In this document: one piece after another, positions 35,159 through 43,173 of the stretch
Layout: each line of letters starts with the position of its first letter
How positions within the stretch are numbered: the stretch's first letter is position 1
Source: Oceanobacillus_B kapialis
GTDB taxonomy: Bacteria > Bacillota > Bacilli > Bacillales > Amphibacillaceae
Assembly (NCBI RefSeq): GCF_042685265.1
Contig: NZ_JBHUMX010000013.1
Direction: 5' to 3' (one strand)
DNA length: 64,000 nt
Program-made: the position numbers and the translations under genes
Notes under the pieces: model-generated
Databases searched by the model: none
What the model was told of the DNA's origin: nothing
Seen by the model: only the letters and a program-made list of their open reading frames with translations

Positions 35159-35262
35159 TGAACGAATCAGATATTTACTTGCAATTGATCACACACTTAA
35201 AATGCTTGATTGCTTCTCCCTTTTTTGTGGAGGTCATACTGCCAGTTTAAAACGGGATAAAA
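35159..35262. repeat. Dispersed ~105-bp repeat, copy 2 (downstream of topA)
   Basis: This is a direct-orientation copy of the element at 32738-32842. The central AATGCTTGATTGCTTC and right-hand TACTGCCAGT plus CGGGATAAA are kept. The left arm is diverged (TTACTTGCAATTGATC), so the terminal pairing is weaker. It lies just past the topA terminator. Confidence 0.78.
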
Positions 35263-35368
35263 TTGCTTTGTTCGCCTAATACACCTTAGTTCCACATTAA
35301 ATTGTGTTTCCATTTGTGAGGAACAGGGAATTGCCTAGTAGAATATAAGACCTGAAGGAGGTTATCGG

Positions 35369-35683
35369 ATAGATTACAAAAAAACGTATTTCGTGAAAAT
35401 AACGGAGAAAGAAATAAATAAAGTATCTGTTCCCGATAGAGCCGCAGAATTTGAGATTAGAGCAACTCATGATGAGGTAGAGGAGTTAGAAGAACTTTTC
35501 CAAAAAGAAAATAAGGATGCCAAGAATTCTATAGAATATCTTTCTAAGCCATTTGATGAATGGGGAGCGGATGATGAAAGAAACAGCTATGACGATCACC
35601 TTATAAAAGTATATCGTACTGTCTATCATCTAGGAACAAAGGAAACAAAGGAAAAAATTAACCAATTAGGAATATTAACTTAA
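35369..35683 (+). CDS. Hypothetical small protein, probable AUA start
   Basis: I do not recognise this 104-residue, charged, soluble protein. The frame contains GTG 35393, but the only ribosome site (GAAGGAGG, 35354-35361) is 31 bases away from it. Exactly seven bases past the site, in frame, is ATA 35369, and the sequence then reads DYKKTYFVKITEKEIN. Initiation at AUA is therefore the best fit. A natural ATG-to-ATA mutation or a sequence error is the alternative. The gene lies between topA and xerC, where trmFO is normally found. No signal peptide, membrane segment or cysteine is seen. Confidence 0.6.
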   Translation: MDYKKTYFVKITEKEINKVSVPDRAAEFEIRATHDEVEELEELFQKENKDAKNSIEYLSKPFDEWGADDERNSYDDHLIKVYRTVYHLGTKETKEKINQLGILT

Positions 35684-35837
35684 AAACTGGAAATAATGGG
35701 TATGAAAATGTTATGAATTATTTTTAAGTTGAGGGTCCCAATCATTATAAATCGGCCGCTAATAGACCTTGTCAAACCGCTAACAAACTATTATAGGTTT
35801 TGTAAAAAATTTTTAATATGAGTTTAAGGGTTGTTTG

Positions 35838-35866
35838 TTGACTCTTTATTAGGAAACCGATATAAT
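35838..35866 (+). promoter_or_regulatory. Strong sigma-A promoter upstream of xerC
   Basis: TTGACT and a perfect TATAAT are spaced by 17 bases, the best promoter match in the window. Confidence 0.75.
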
Positions 35867-36008
35867 TACGCCTTGGTAAGTGTAATGCCTTGACAGTAAA
35901 GGTTACTGAAAATGTTGCGCTGTTTGGACTAAATAGGTTAGATAATACCTGAAAATCAACTGCGTTCACAGTTCAATTCAGAATTTTGTTGCAATTTTGT
36001 TAAATTTA

Positions 36009-36037
36009 TTGCACTCCCTGATTTTCTGTGATATGAT
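36009..36037 (+). promoter_or_regulatory. Proximal sigma-A promoter of xerC-hslVU-codY
   Basis: TTGCAC and TATGAT are spaced by 17 bases, with the predicted start about 20 bases before the xerC start codon. Confidence 0.65.
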
Positions 36038-36064
36038 TTATTCGCTAATCAATGGGGTGATGTT

Positions 36065-36985
36065 TTGCTTGATTTCGATAAAGCAATAAAAGCATTTACA
36101 TCCTACTTACAGATTGAGAAAAATGCATCCCCTTATACTGTGAAATATTATCTGAATGATCTGGAAACATTCTATGAATTTCTACAGGGGGAGGGGATTA
36201 TTGATCTGGGGGATGTAGACCAAAAAGTTGTAAGAATATATCTGACGATGCTATACAATAAACAGTTAAGCAGAAGGTCTGTATCCCGTAAAATCTCTAC
36301 GATGAGAAGTTTCTATAAGTATTTGGAAAGAGAAGGTGAATTTCTCTCCAACCCTTTTGTCCATATTTCTCTACCAAAAACAAATAGCCCTGTTCCCGGC
36401 TTCTTGTATAAACAAGAACTTGAAAAATTGTTTGAGATCAATGATTTCCAAAAACCCACCGGGCAAAGGGACCAAGCGTTAATTGAAATTCTTTATGCTA
36501 CAGGCATGAGGATAAGTGAATGCCAGGGTTTAAGGTTACAGGATATTGATTTTTCAATTGGTACCATATTTGTTCGCGGTAAAGGAAGAAAAGAACGGTA
36601 CATTCCATTCGGAAGATTCGCAGAGGTTGCCTTGGAAACGTACATAAATGAAGGGCGAACAGCGTTGTTGGAGAAGGCGGGACAACAATCCGAAGCTGTT
36701 TTTTTAAATGCGCGTGGAAATCCTTTAACCGCAAGAGGAATGAGATTAATCCTTAATAAAATGGTAGAAAAGGCTGCTTTAACAGTCCAAGTTCATCCCC
36801 ATAAATTGCGTCACACGTTTGCCACCCATCTATTAAATGAAGGTGCTGACTTACGGAGTGTGCAGGAATTGTTGGGACACGAAAATCTATCTTCTACACA
36901 GATTTATACGCATGTTACAAAGGATTATTTGCGGAGTGTTTATATGGAGAACCATCCGAGGGCAAATAGCCAACCAAATGATTAG
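36065..36985 (+). CDS. xerC: Tyrosine recombinase XerC (CodV)
   Basis: With XerD this resolves chromosome dimers at dif. The N-terminal core-binding domain (about 1-100) precedes the catalytic domain with Arg149, Lys173, His246, Arg249, His272 and nucleophile Tyr281. The 306 residues are normal. It starts at TTG 36065 behind ATGGGGTGA. In B. subtilis the homologue codV heads the codV-clpQ-clpY-codY operon, and that order is kept here. Confidence 0.96.
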   Translation: MLDFDKAIKAFTSYLQIEKNASPYTVKYYLNDLETFYEFLQGEGIIDLGDVDQKVVRIYLTMLYNKQLSRRSVSRKISTMRSFYKYLEREGEFLSNPFVHISLPKTNSPVPGFLYKQELEKLFEINDFQKPTGQRDQALIEILYATGMRISECQGLRLQDIDFSIGTIFVRGKGRKERYIPFGRFAEVALETYINEGRTALLEKAGQQSEAVFLNARGNPLTARGMRLILNKMVEKAALTVQVHPHKLRHTFATHLLNEGADLRSVQELLGHENLSSTQIYTHVTKDYLRSVYMENHPRANSQPND

Positions 36986-36999
36986 AAGAGGTGATTCAA

Positions 37000-37545
37000 T
37001 TGGCGAACGAGATGCATGCAACTACGATTTTTGCCATTAATCATAACGGCCAATGTGCAATGAGTGGTGACGGGCAAGTTACGCTTGGCAATGCAGTTGT
37101 AATGAAACATAAAGCTAAGAAAGTACGTACATTATTTCGTGGCCAAGTCCTTGCAGGTTTTGCAGGATCTGTTGCAGACGCTTTTACACTATTTGAAAAG
37201 TTTGAAGGTAAACTTGAAGCTTTTAATGGAAACCTTGCTCGAGCTGCAGTAGAGCTCGCGAAGGAATGGAGAAGTGATAAAGTCCTTCGTAAATTGGAAG
37301 CCATGCTAATTGTCATGAACAAAGAAAATATGTTTCTTGTCTCTGGGACTGGAGAAGTAATTGAACCAGATGATGGCATATTGGCTATAGGTTCTGGTGG
37401 GAATTATGCTTTAAGTGCTGGAAGAGCTCTTGCAAGGAAAGCGGATCATCTAACTGCAAAGGAAATTGCTAGAACAGCGTTGGAAATAGCCGGGGAAGTT
37501 TGTGTTTACACGAATGACCAAATAACTTTAGAGGTGCTTGATTAA
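37000..37545 (+). CDS. hslV: ATP-dependent protease subunit HslV (ClpQ)
   Basis: HslV is the proteasome-like peptidase of the HslUV complex. Conserved parts include SGDGQVTLGNAVVMKHKAKKVR, LAGFAGSVADAFTLFEKFE and AIGSGGNYALSAGRAL. I chose TTG 37000 behind AAGAGGTGAT, so the protein begins (M)ANEMHATTIFA. The Thr-Thr that aligns with the E. coli N-terminal nucleophile is thus preceded by seven residues. The N-terminal Ser reported for B. subtilis ClpQ is not present. A start at ATG 37012 would leave MHATT. Confidence 0.94.
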   Translation: MANEMHATTIFAINHNGQCAMSGDGQVTLGNAVVMKHKAKKVRTLFRGQVLAGFAGSVADAFTLFEKFEGKLEAFNGNLARAAVELAKEWRSDKVLRKLEAMLIVMNKENMFLVSGTGEVIEPDDGILAIGSGGNYALSAGRALARKADHLTAKEIARTALEIAGEVCVYTNDQITLEVLD

Positions 37546-37562
37546 AGGAGGCCTTTGAAAAG

Positions 37563-38957
37563 ATGGGTATAGATTACACTCCAAAACAAATTGTCGGTCA
37601 ATTGGATAAATATATTATCGGGCAAAATAGTGCAAAACGATCAGTCGCAGTGGCTTTAAGAAATCGTTATAGAAGAATGCAACTTGATGACTCGATAAAA
37701 GACGAAATTGTACCAAAGAACATCCTCATGATTGGCCCTACAGGAGTAGGAAAAACGGAAATCGCCAGACGGTTAGCGAAATTGGTTGGCGCACCTTTTG
37801 TAAAGGTGGAAGCTACAAAATTCACAGAAGTGGGTTATGTAGGAAGAGATGTTGAATCCATGGTCAGAGACTTAGTGGAAATGTCAGTTAGAATGGTAAA
37901 AGAAGAAAAAATGATAGAGGTAAAAGGGAAAGCAGAAGAGGAAGCGAACAAGAAATTAGTTAAATTACTTGTTCCCCAAGCGAAAAAAGAGTCTTCCATG
38001 AAAAACCCTTTTGAAATGTTGTTCTCTAATAACACGGAAAACGACAAGAGTGAGACCAATGAAGAAAGTGATGATGAAATTAAAAGTAAGCGAAAGCGTG
38101 TAGAGCACCAGCTTGCTTTAGGGGAATTAGAAGATCATATGGTGACCATCGAAATAGAAGAACTTCCTCCTTCTATGTTTGATATGCTGCAAGGTTCGGG
38201 AATGGAACAAATGGGTATGAACATGCAGGATGCCTTTGGTCAGTTTATGCCTAAGAAAAAGAAAAAAAGAAAGCTAGCAGTATCTGAAGCGCGAAAGGTT
38301 TTAACCCAGCAGGAGGCAGGGAAATTAATTGATATGGAGGAAGCATCCCAGCTTGCGGTAGAGCGTGCTGAACAATCAGGGATACTCTTTATTGATGAAA
38401 TTGATAAAGTGGCTGGTAAGCAAGATAATCAAGCAAATGTTTCGCGTGAAGGTGTGCAACGAGATATCCTTCCTATTGTCGAGGGGTCAACTGTTGTGAC
38501 AAAACATGGACCTGTAAAAACAGACCACATGCTATTTATCGCAGCTGGTGCCTTCCATATGGCGAAACCTTCTGATTTAATACCTGAACTTCAAGGTAGG
38601 TTTCCGATCAGAGTCGAATTAGATAAATTGTCAGTCGAAGATTTCCAACGTATTTTACGTGAACCTTCAAATGCTTTACTTAAACAATATTCGTCCCTGT
38701 TGCAAACAGAGGGTATAAATGTTGTTTTTACGGACGAAGCTATAGAAAGGTTGGCTGAAATAGCCTATCAAGTGAATCAAGAGACTGATAATATTGGGGC
38801 AAGAAGATTGCATACAATTCTCGAGAAGCTGTTAGAGGATCTATCATTTGAAGCTCCGGACATTAATATGGAACGTATTGAAATAACACCTGCTTATGTG
38901 GATGAAAAACTAAGTACTATTGCAAAAAACAAGGACTTAAGTCAATTTATACTATAA
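37563..38957 (+). CDS. hslU: ATP-dependent protease ATPase subunit HslU (ClpY)
   Basis: HslU unfolds substrates for HslV. The AAA+ core has Walker A GPTGVGKT (58-65) and Walker B LFIDEIDK near 275-282. The intermediate (I) domain (about 110-240) is charged and includes a KKKKKRK patch. The GYVGRD pore motif lies near 91-96. The C-terminus ends in hydrophobic LSQFIL, the tail that activates HslV. Ribosome site AAAGGAGGCC. It is directly followed by codY. Confidence 0.96.
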   Translation: MGIDYTPKQIVGQLDKYIIGQNSAKRSVAVALRNRYRRMQLDDSIKDEIVPKNILMIGPTGVGKTEIARRLAKLVGAPFVKVEATKFTEVGYVGRDVESMVRDLVEMSVRMVKEEKMIEVKGKAEEEANKKLVKLLVPQAKKESSMKNPFEMLFSNNTENDKSETNEESDDEIKSKRKRVEHQLALGELEDHMVTIEIEELPPSMFDMLQGSGMEQMGMNMQDAFGQFMPKKKKKRKLAVSEARKVLTQQEAGKLIDMEEASQLAVERAEQSGILFIDEIDKVAGKQDNQANVSREGVQRDILPIVEGSTVVTKHGPVKTDHMLFIAAGAFHMAKPSDLIPELQGRFPIRVELDKLSVEDFQRILREPSNALLKQYSSLLQTEGINVVFTDEAIERLAEIAYQVNQETDNIGARRLHTILEKLLEDLSFEAPDINMERIEITPAYVDEKLSTIAKNKDLSQFIL

Positions 38958-38985
38958 TATTAAACAACTGAATGGAGGATTATTA

Positions 38986-39765
38986 ATGGAACTACTAGGA
39001 CGTGCAAGAAAAATTAATGCAATGCTACAGAAAGCTACGGGGAAATCCGTAAACTTCAATGATATGTCTGCTTCCCTGCGTGATGTAATCAAAGGGAATG
39101 TGTACATTTTAAGCAGAAGAGGTAAATTATTGGGATTCGCCATTAACCAGGAAATTGAAAATGAGCGTATGAAAGACATGCTCGAGCAAAGACAGTTTCC
39201 AGAAGAATATACAGAAGGATTATTTAATATTCACGAAACGACTGCAAACCTTGATATTGACAGTCCACAAACTGTTTTTCCAGTAGAGAACCGTGATCTA
39301 TTCAAATCAGCATTAACTACTATCGTACCGATCATCGGAGGTGGAGAGCGCCTTGGTACATTAATCCTTGGTAGGTTAACAGATAGCTTCAGTGATGATG
39401 ATCTATTGCTTGCCGAATATGGAGCTACTGTAGTAGGGATGGAAATCCTTCATGAAAAAACAGAAGAGATTGAAATGGAAGCACGCAGTAAAGCTGTAGT
39501 GCAAATGGCAATTAGTTCTCTATCATACAGTGAATTAGAAGCCATTGATCATATTTTCGAAGAATTAAATGGCAATGAAGGGTTACTTGTAGCAAGTAAA
39601 ATTGCTGATCGCGTTGGGATCACCAGATCAGTTATCGTTAATGCATTAAGAAAGCTTGAAAGTGCCGGTGTTATTGAATCACGATCACTTGGTATGAAAG
39701 GTACCTATATTAAAGTACTAAACAACAAATTTCTCGTGGAACTAGAGAAACTTCGTTCAAGATAA
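38986..39765 (+). CDS. codY: GTP- and branched-chain amino acid-sensing repressor CodY
   Basis: CodY represses stationary-phase, nutrient-uptake and, in B. subtilis, motility genes when GTP and isoleucine are high. The N-terminal GAF domain spans about 1-155. The C-terminal winged helix has LVASKIADRVGITRSVIVNALRKLE-type sequence at about 200-224. The 259 residues match exactly the usual length. The ribosome site is TGGAGGATT. A strong terminator follows, then the flagellar operon. Confidence 0.98.
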   Translation: MELLGRARKINAMLQKATGKSVNFNDMSASLRDVIKGNVYILSRRGKLLGFAINQEIENERMKDMLEQRQFPEEYTEGLFNIHETTANLDIDSPQTVFPVENRDLFKSALTTIVPIIGGGERLGTLILGRLTDSFSDDDLLLAEYGATVVGMEILHEKTEEIEMEARSKAVVQMAISSLSYSELEAIDHIFEELNGNEGLLVASKIADRVGITRSVIVNALRKLESAGVIESRSLGMKGTYIKVLNNKFLVELEKLRSR

Positions 39766-39770
39766 AAATA

Positions 39771-39813
39771 AAGAAGCCTTATAAGACTTTTATCTTATAA
39801 GGCTTCTTTTTTA
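39771..39813 (+). terminator. Terminator after codY
   Basis: Sixteen-base arms AAGAAGCCTTATAAGA and TCTTATAAGGCTTCTT close a six-base loop and run into a T-tract. Confidence 0.93.
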
Positions 39814-39967
39814 TGTAAAGATTTAAGTTAGAGAAATGGAATCTCACCAGAGGGCAAATCAATAAACTGAACTTCCCTGTATCTAACAGAAAGACGGATT
39901 GGTTTTATATTTAAGTTTATATGGTTTTTTATAGAATAATTTACATCTGCTTTTGTCCTAGGTAATT

Positions 39968-39976
39968 TGGTATAAT
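39968..39976 (+). promoter_or_regulatory. Extended -10 promoter upstream of flgB
   Basis: TGG-TATAAT is a perfect extended -10. The -35 region is poor (TGCTTT at 17-base spacing). It would give a leader of about 255 bases. Confidence 0.5.
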
Positions 39977-40046
39977 AATGTTGTAATTGGGTTTATAATT
40001 CGCGTGAATTCGACTTATTTAATAATGATGAAGGAAGAAAATAGGA

Positions 40047-40061
40047 AAATAACCGAAAATT
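40047..40061 (+). promoter_or_regulatory. Weak CodY-box candidate
   Basis: AAATAACCGAAAATT matches 11 of 15 positions of the CodY motif AATTTTCWGAAAATT. B. subtilis CodY binds upstream of its fla/che operon, which makes the location sensible, but such matches also arise by chance in AT-rich DNA. Confidence 0.3.
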
Positions 40062-40149
40062 CATAATCAAAAGAGCATTTTATTGATAAAATAGACCTAG
40101 TTATATTTAACTATATTTTGTTCTTAATAAGGAAAATGTCGAAAAGTGA

Positions 40150-40178
40150 TAGACTTTGAAGACTTTATAAATTACAAT
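40150..40178 (+). promoter_or_regulatory. Possible sigma-A promoter proximal to flgB
   Basis: TAGACT and TACAAT are spaced by 17 bases, about 60 bases before the flgB start. The -10 runs into the inverted repeat AATATTC/GAATATT. Confidence 0.45.
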
Positions 40179-40236
40179 ATTCGTATGATATGAATATTTA
40201 TGGCCGTTAGGGAAAAACAGCCAAAGGAGGGTTACA

Positions 40237-40632
40237 ATGAACCTGTTTGGAGGCACGATTTCCACTTTAGAGAAATCATTAAAGTATGCGTCAGTAAAGA
40301 ATCAAACCATTTCAAACAACATAGCAAATGTAGATACACCCAACTACAAAGCAAAAGATGCGGTGTTTAAAAATGTTTTACATAATACAATGTCTACGGG
40401 TGTGCAAGCGAAACGGACGCATGAAAACCACATGCCTTTTGATGGTACTTCTGATTCATCTTTCCAAATAATTACAAAGCAAAACACATCCTACAATAGT
40501 AATGGAAATAACGTTGATATTGATAAAGAGATGGCAGAACTTGCTAAGAATCAAATCTATTATCAGGCTTTAGTAGACCGGATAAATGGTAAGTTTGGAA
40601 GCTTGCAAAAGATCTTACAGGGGGGTAGCTGA
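40237..40632 (+). CDS. flgB: Flagellar basal-body rod protein FlgB
   Basis: FlgB forms part of the proximal rod. The N-terminal SLKYASVKNQTISNNIANVDTPNYK segment is the conserved rod/hook signature. The C-terminus has the matching helical end. The 131 residues are normal. It is the first gene of the operon, with a strong AAAGGAGGG ribosome site, and flgC begins three bases after its stop. Confidence 0.96.
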   Translation: MNLFGGTISTLEKSLKYASVKNQTISNNIANVDTPNYKAKDAVFKNVLHNTMSTGVQAKRTHENHMPFDGTSDSSFQIITKQNTSYNSNGNNVDIDKEMAELAKNQIYYQALVDRINGKFGSLQKILQGGS

Positions 40633-40634
40633 TT

Positions 40635-41093
40635 ATGTCGATTTTCCATGCAATGAATGCGAGTGCTAGTGCCCTTACTGCACAGCGACTAAGAATGGAT
40701 GTTGTTTCTTCAAATATTGCTAACGCGCAGACAACCAGAGCAACAATGAATGAAAATGGAGAATATGATCCTTATAGGAGGAAAATGGTATCCGTAGAAC
40801 CTAACGGGGGAAGTTTCAAATCCTTTTTACATAAAGCAACAGCCTCCCCGAGTAATGCTACAGGGAACGGTGTGAAAGTTACAGGTATTACGGAAGATGA
40901 GACACCATTTAAGTTAGTTTATGATCCAACACATCCTGATGCCAACGACAACGGCTATGTAGAAATGCCAAACGTTGATCCTTTAAAGGAAATGGTTGAT
41001 CTGATGAGTGCGACTAGGTCTTATGAAGCGAATATAACCTCGTTAAATGCTAGTAAGGGAATGCTAATGAAAGCATTAGAGATTGGCAAATAA
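40635..41093 (+). CDS. flgC: Flagellar basal-body rod protein FlgC
   Basis: FlgC is a rod protein exported with FlgB. It begins MSIFHAMNASASALTAQRLRMDV and has SSNIANAQTT, then the C-terminal VDLMSATRSYEANI segment of rod/hook proteins. Its 152 residues are typical. The ribosome site is the GGGGGT at the end of flgB. Confidence 0.96.
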   Translation: MSIFHAMNASASALTAQRLRMDVVSSNIANAQTTRATMNENGEYDPYRRKMVSVEPNGGSFKSFLHKATASPSNATGNGVKVTGITEDETPFKLVYDPTHPDANDNGYVEMPNVDPLKEMVDLMSATRSYEANITSLNASKGMLMKALEIGK

Positions 41094-41107
41094 TTTAAGT
41101 AGGAGTT

Positions 41108-41407
41108 ATGAAAATGATTAATAACGTAACTTTAGGAAATATCCAGCAACAAGTTGCAAAACCCGCTTTATCACCAGGACAAGCTCAGGCTAGTTTTGCA
41201 AATTCTTTAAAAGCAGCAATTAATAACGTAAATGATCACCAAATTGCTTCGGATCAAAAAACGGAAGCCCTGGCAACTGGCCAAATTGATGATTTACATG
41301 ATGTCATGATTACCGCCCAGAAAGCTAGCATTACACTTGAAACAAGTGTGCAAATGCAGCGAAAAGTGATAGATGCATACAATGAAATAATGCGAATGCA
41401 AGTTTAA
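41108..41407 (+). CDS. fliE: Flagellar hook-basal body protein FliE
   Basis: FliE links the MS ring to the rod. The 99-residue protein has the conserved C-terminal DVMITAQKASITLETSVQMQRKVIDAYNEI-type helix, with the MR(M) ending. It lies 15 bases after flgC with TAGGAGTT upstream. A longer gap of about 150 bases follows before fliF. Confidence 0.95.
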   Translation: MKMINNVTLGNIQQQVAKPALSPGQAQASFANSLKAAINNVNDHQIASDQKTEALATGQIDDLHDVMITAQKASITLETSVQMQRKVIDAYNEIMRMQV

Positions 41408-41564
41408 TTTGTTTTTATTGTATTGGTAGGGATTCACTTGTGTAATACTTAACAAAGATTTTACAAACTTGCTGTTATGGTCAAGGTAAGCATGGAAAAT
41501 TTGCAAAAATACGATAACCATACATAAAAAGTAAATCAATCTTGGCACTATGGTGGGGGAATAT

Positions 41565-43163
41565 ATGAAAGAGAAAATAATGAACTGGAAAGAAAGAATG
41601 TCTGGTTTCTGGAAAAAGCGCTCTGGAACGCAAAAAGGAGTCTTTATCGGGTCAGTTTTACTAGTCTTCCTACTGATTGGTGGGATATTGTTTTTATCAC
41701 CCGGTCCCAAAATGGTTCCGTTATACAGCAACCTTTCTTTACAGGAAGTGGGACAAATAAAAACAGAGCTGGAGGCAAGAGGAGTCCAGTATGAATTAGA
41801 GCAGGGCGGGACATCTATCCATGTATCAGAAGAACAAGTCGACTCACTACTTGTCGATCTTGCTGGACAAGGATTACCTAACAGTGGAAATATTGACTAT
41901 TCCTTTTTTAGTGAAAATGCGTCCTGGGGTGTTACCGATAATGAGTTTGATGTAATGAAACTCGACGCAATGCAAACAGAGCTTGCTAACTTGATGAAGG
42001 GGATCGATGGTATTGAAAATGCAGAAGTGATGATCAATATGCCAGAGGATCCAGTTTTTGTTAGTGACACAGCTCAAACGGCCAGTGCTTCCATTGTAGT
42101 AAACACGAAGCCAGGATACCAATTTCAAGGAAATCAAATAGAATCATTATATCACTTAGTATCAAAAGCAGTTCCCAATTTACCTGAAGAAAATATCGTA
42201 ATTATGAATCAGTACTTTGAATACTATGATCGAAACAGTCAGACAGCTGGTGGCTCACAGGATGCCCATACATATCAGCAATCCGTAAAAAATGACATAG
42301 AACGAGATATTCAAAAACGTCTACAGCAAATGCTAAGCGCAATGGTCGGTGGGGAAAATGTTATTGTTTCTGTAACTTCAGATATTGATTTTACGCAGGA
42401 AAATAGAACAGAAAACCTTGTACAGCCGGCAGACGAAGAAAATATGGAAGGCTTGCCAGTTAGTGTTGAAACCATTCAGGAAACCTACACCGGAAACCCT
42501 CCTGTTGGTGGTACTGCAGGAGCTGGAGAAGAGGATATTGCTAATTATCAAGGTGTAGAAGAAGGCGAAAATGGTGATTATGAGCTTGTTAAGGAAACAG
42601 TAAACAACGAATATAATCGAATTCAAAGAGAGATCGTGGAAAGTCCATATAAAGTGAGAGATTTAGGGATTCAAGTTGCAGTAAACAATGTTAAAAATCA
42701 AGATGGCGAAACAGCAGAGTACCTAACACAGCAGGAGCAAGACACAGTAGAAGAAGGGATTTCATCTATCTTAAATTCGGTTATAAACACATCGATTAAC
42801 GCTGAATTTGAAGACGCTGCTCCAGAGGAGAACGTATCCATTACTTTCCAGGAGTTTAACGGAAAGCAAGCTTCTAATAATGTCCCGACCTCATCAGGTA
42901 TTTCACTATGGATGTATATTACAGGAGGCTTATTGTTGCTTATTATTATTGTGTTAGTTGTATTACTCCTTCGTAATCGCGGAGAAGAAGAGGAAATTAT
43001 TGAAGAAAGTTATATTGATGAAGAAGTTCCTGCGGAAATACCAGATTTACCTGAACAGGAACAAACAGAGTCAGAAGTTCGCAAAAAGCAATTAGAAAAA
43101 ATTGCTAAAGATAAGCCGGAAGATTTTGCGAAATTATTACGAAGCTGGATTGGGGAAGACTAG
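41565..43163 (+). CDS. fliF: Flagellar MS-ring protein FliF
   Basis: FliF forms the membrane ring that templates the motor. Two membrane segments (about 24-46 and 446-470) flank the periplasm-equivalent ring-building domains. The C-terminal tail binds FliG (PEDFAKLLRSWIGED end). I chose ATG 41565 behind GGTGGGGG. An in-frame ATG 41550 has no ribosome site. The 532 residues and highly acidic middle (about 290-350) are noted. Confidence 0.96.
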   Translation: MKEKIMNWKERMSGFWKKRSGTQKGVFIGSVLLVFLLIGGILFLSPGPKMVPLYSNLSLQEVGQIKTELEARGVQYELEQGGTSIHVSEEQVDSLLVDLAGQGLPNSGNIDYSFFSENASWGVTDNEFDVMKLDAMQTELANLMKGIDGIENAEVMINMPEDPVFVSDTAQTASASIVVNTKPGYQFQGNQIESLYHLVSKAVPNLPEENIVIMNQYFEYYDRNSQTAGGSQDAHTYQQSVKNDIERDIQKRLQQMLSAMVGGENVIVSVTSDIDFTQENRTENLVQPADEENMEGLPVSVETIQETYTGNPPVGGTAGAGEEDIANYQGVEEGENGDYELVKETVNNEYNRIQREIVESPYKVRDLGIQVAVNNVKNQDGETAEYLTQQEQDTVEEGISSILNSVINTSINAEFEDAAPEENVSITFQEFNGKQASNNVPTSSGISLWMYITGGLLLLIIIVLVVLLLRNRGEEEEIIEESYIDEEVPAEIPDLPEQEQTESEVRKKQLEKIAKDKPEDFAKLLRSWIGED

Positions 43164-43173
43164 GAGGGATTAA

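Larger units (their letters stand above)
35684..36064. other. 381-base non-coding region upstream of xerC
   Basis: The region has two sigma-A type promoters reading toward xerC, annotated separately, and no open frame with a ribosome site. The first would give a leader of about 190 bases. Only a small AGGT/ACCT hairpin is visible in that leader. I see no trmFO remnant by eye. Confidence 0.6.
39814..40236. other. 423-base control region of the flagellar operon
   Basis: No gene is seen. An extended -10 promoter (39968-39976), a second possible promoter (40150-40178), a weak CodY-like box (40047-40061) and a perfect inverted repeat (40176-40198) are present. The AT-rich region seems to hold most transcription control for the fla/che genes. 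No sigma-D promoter (TAAA-N15-GCCGATAT) was found. Confidence 0.6.

Noticed and set aside
40030..40070. Sigma-D promoter upstream of flgB
   Set aside because: ACCGAAAAT resembles the -10 GCCGATAT but no TAAA is found 15 bases upstream.
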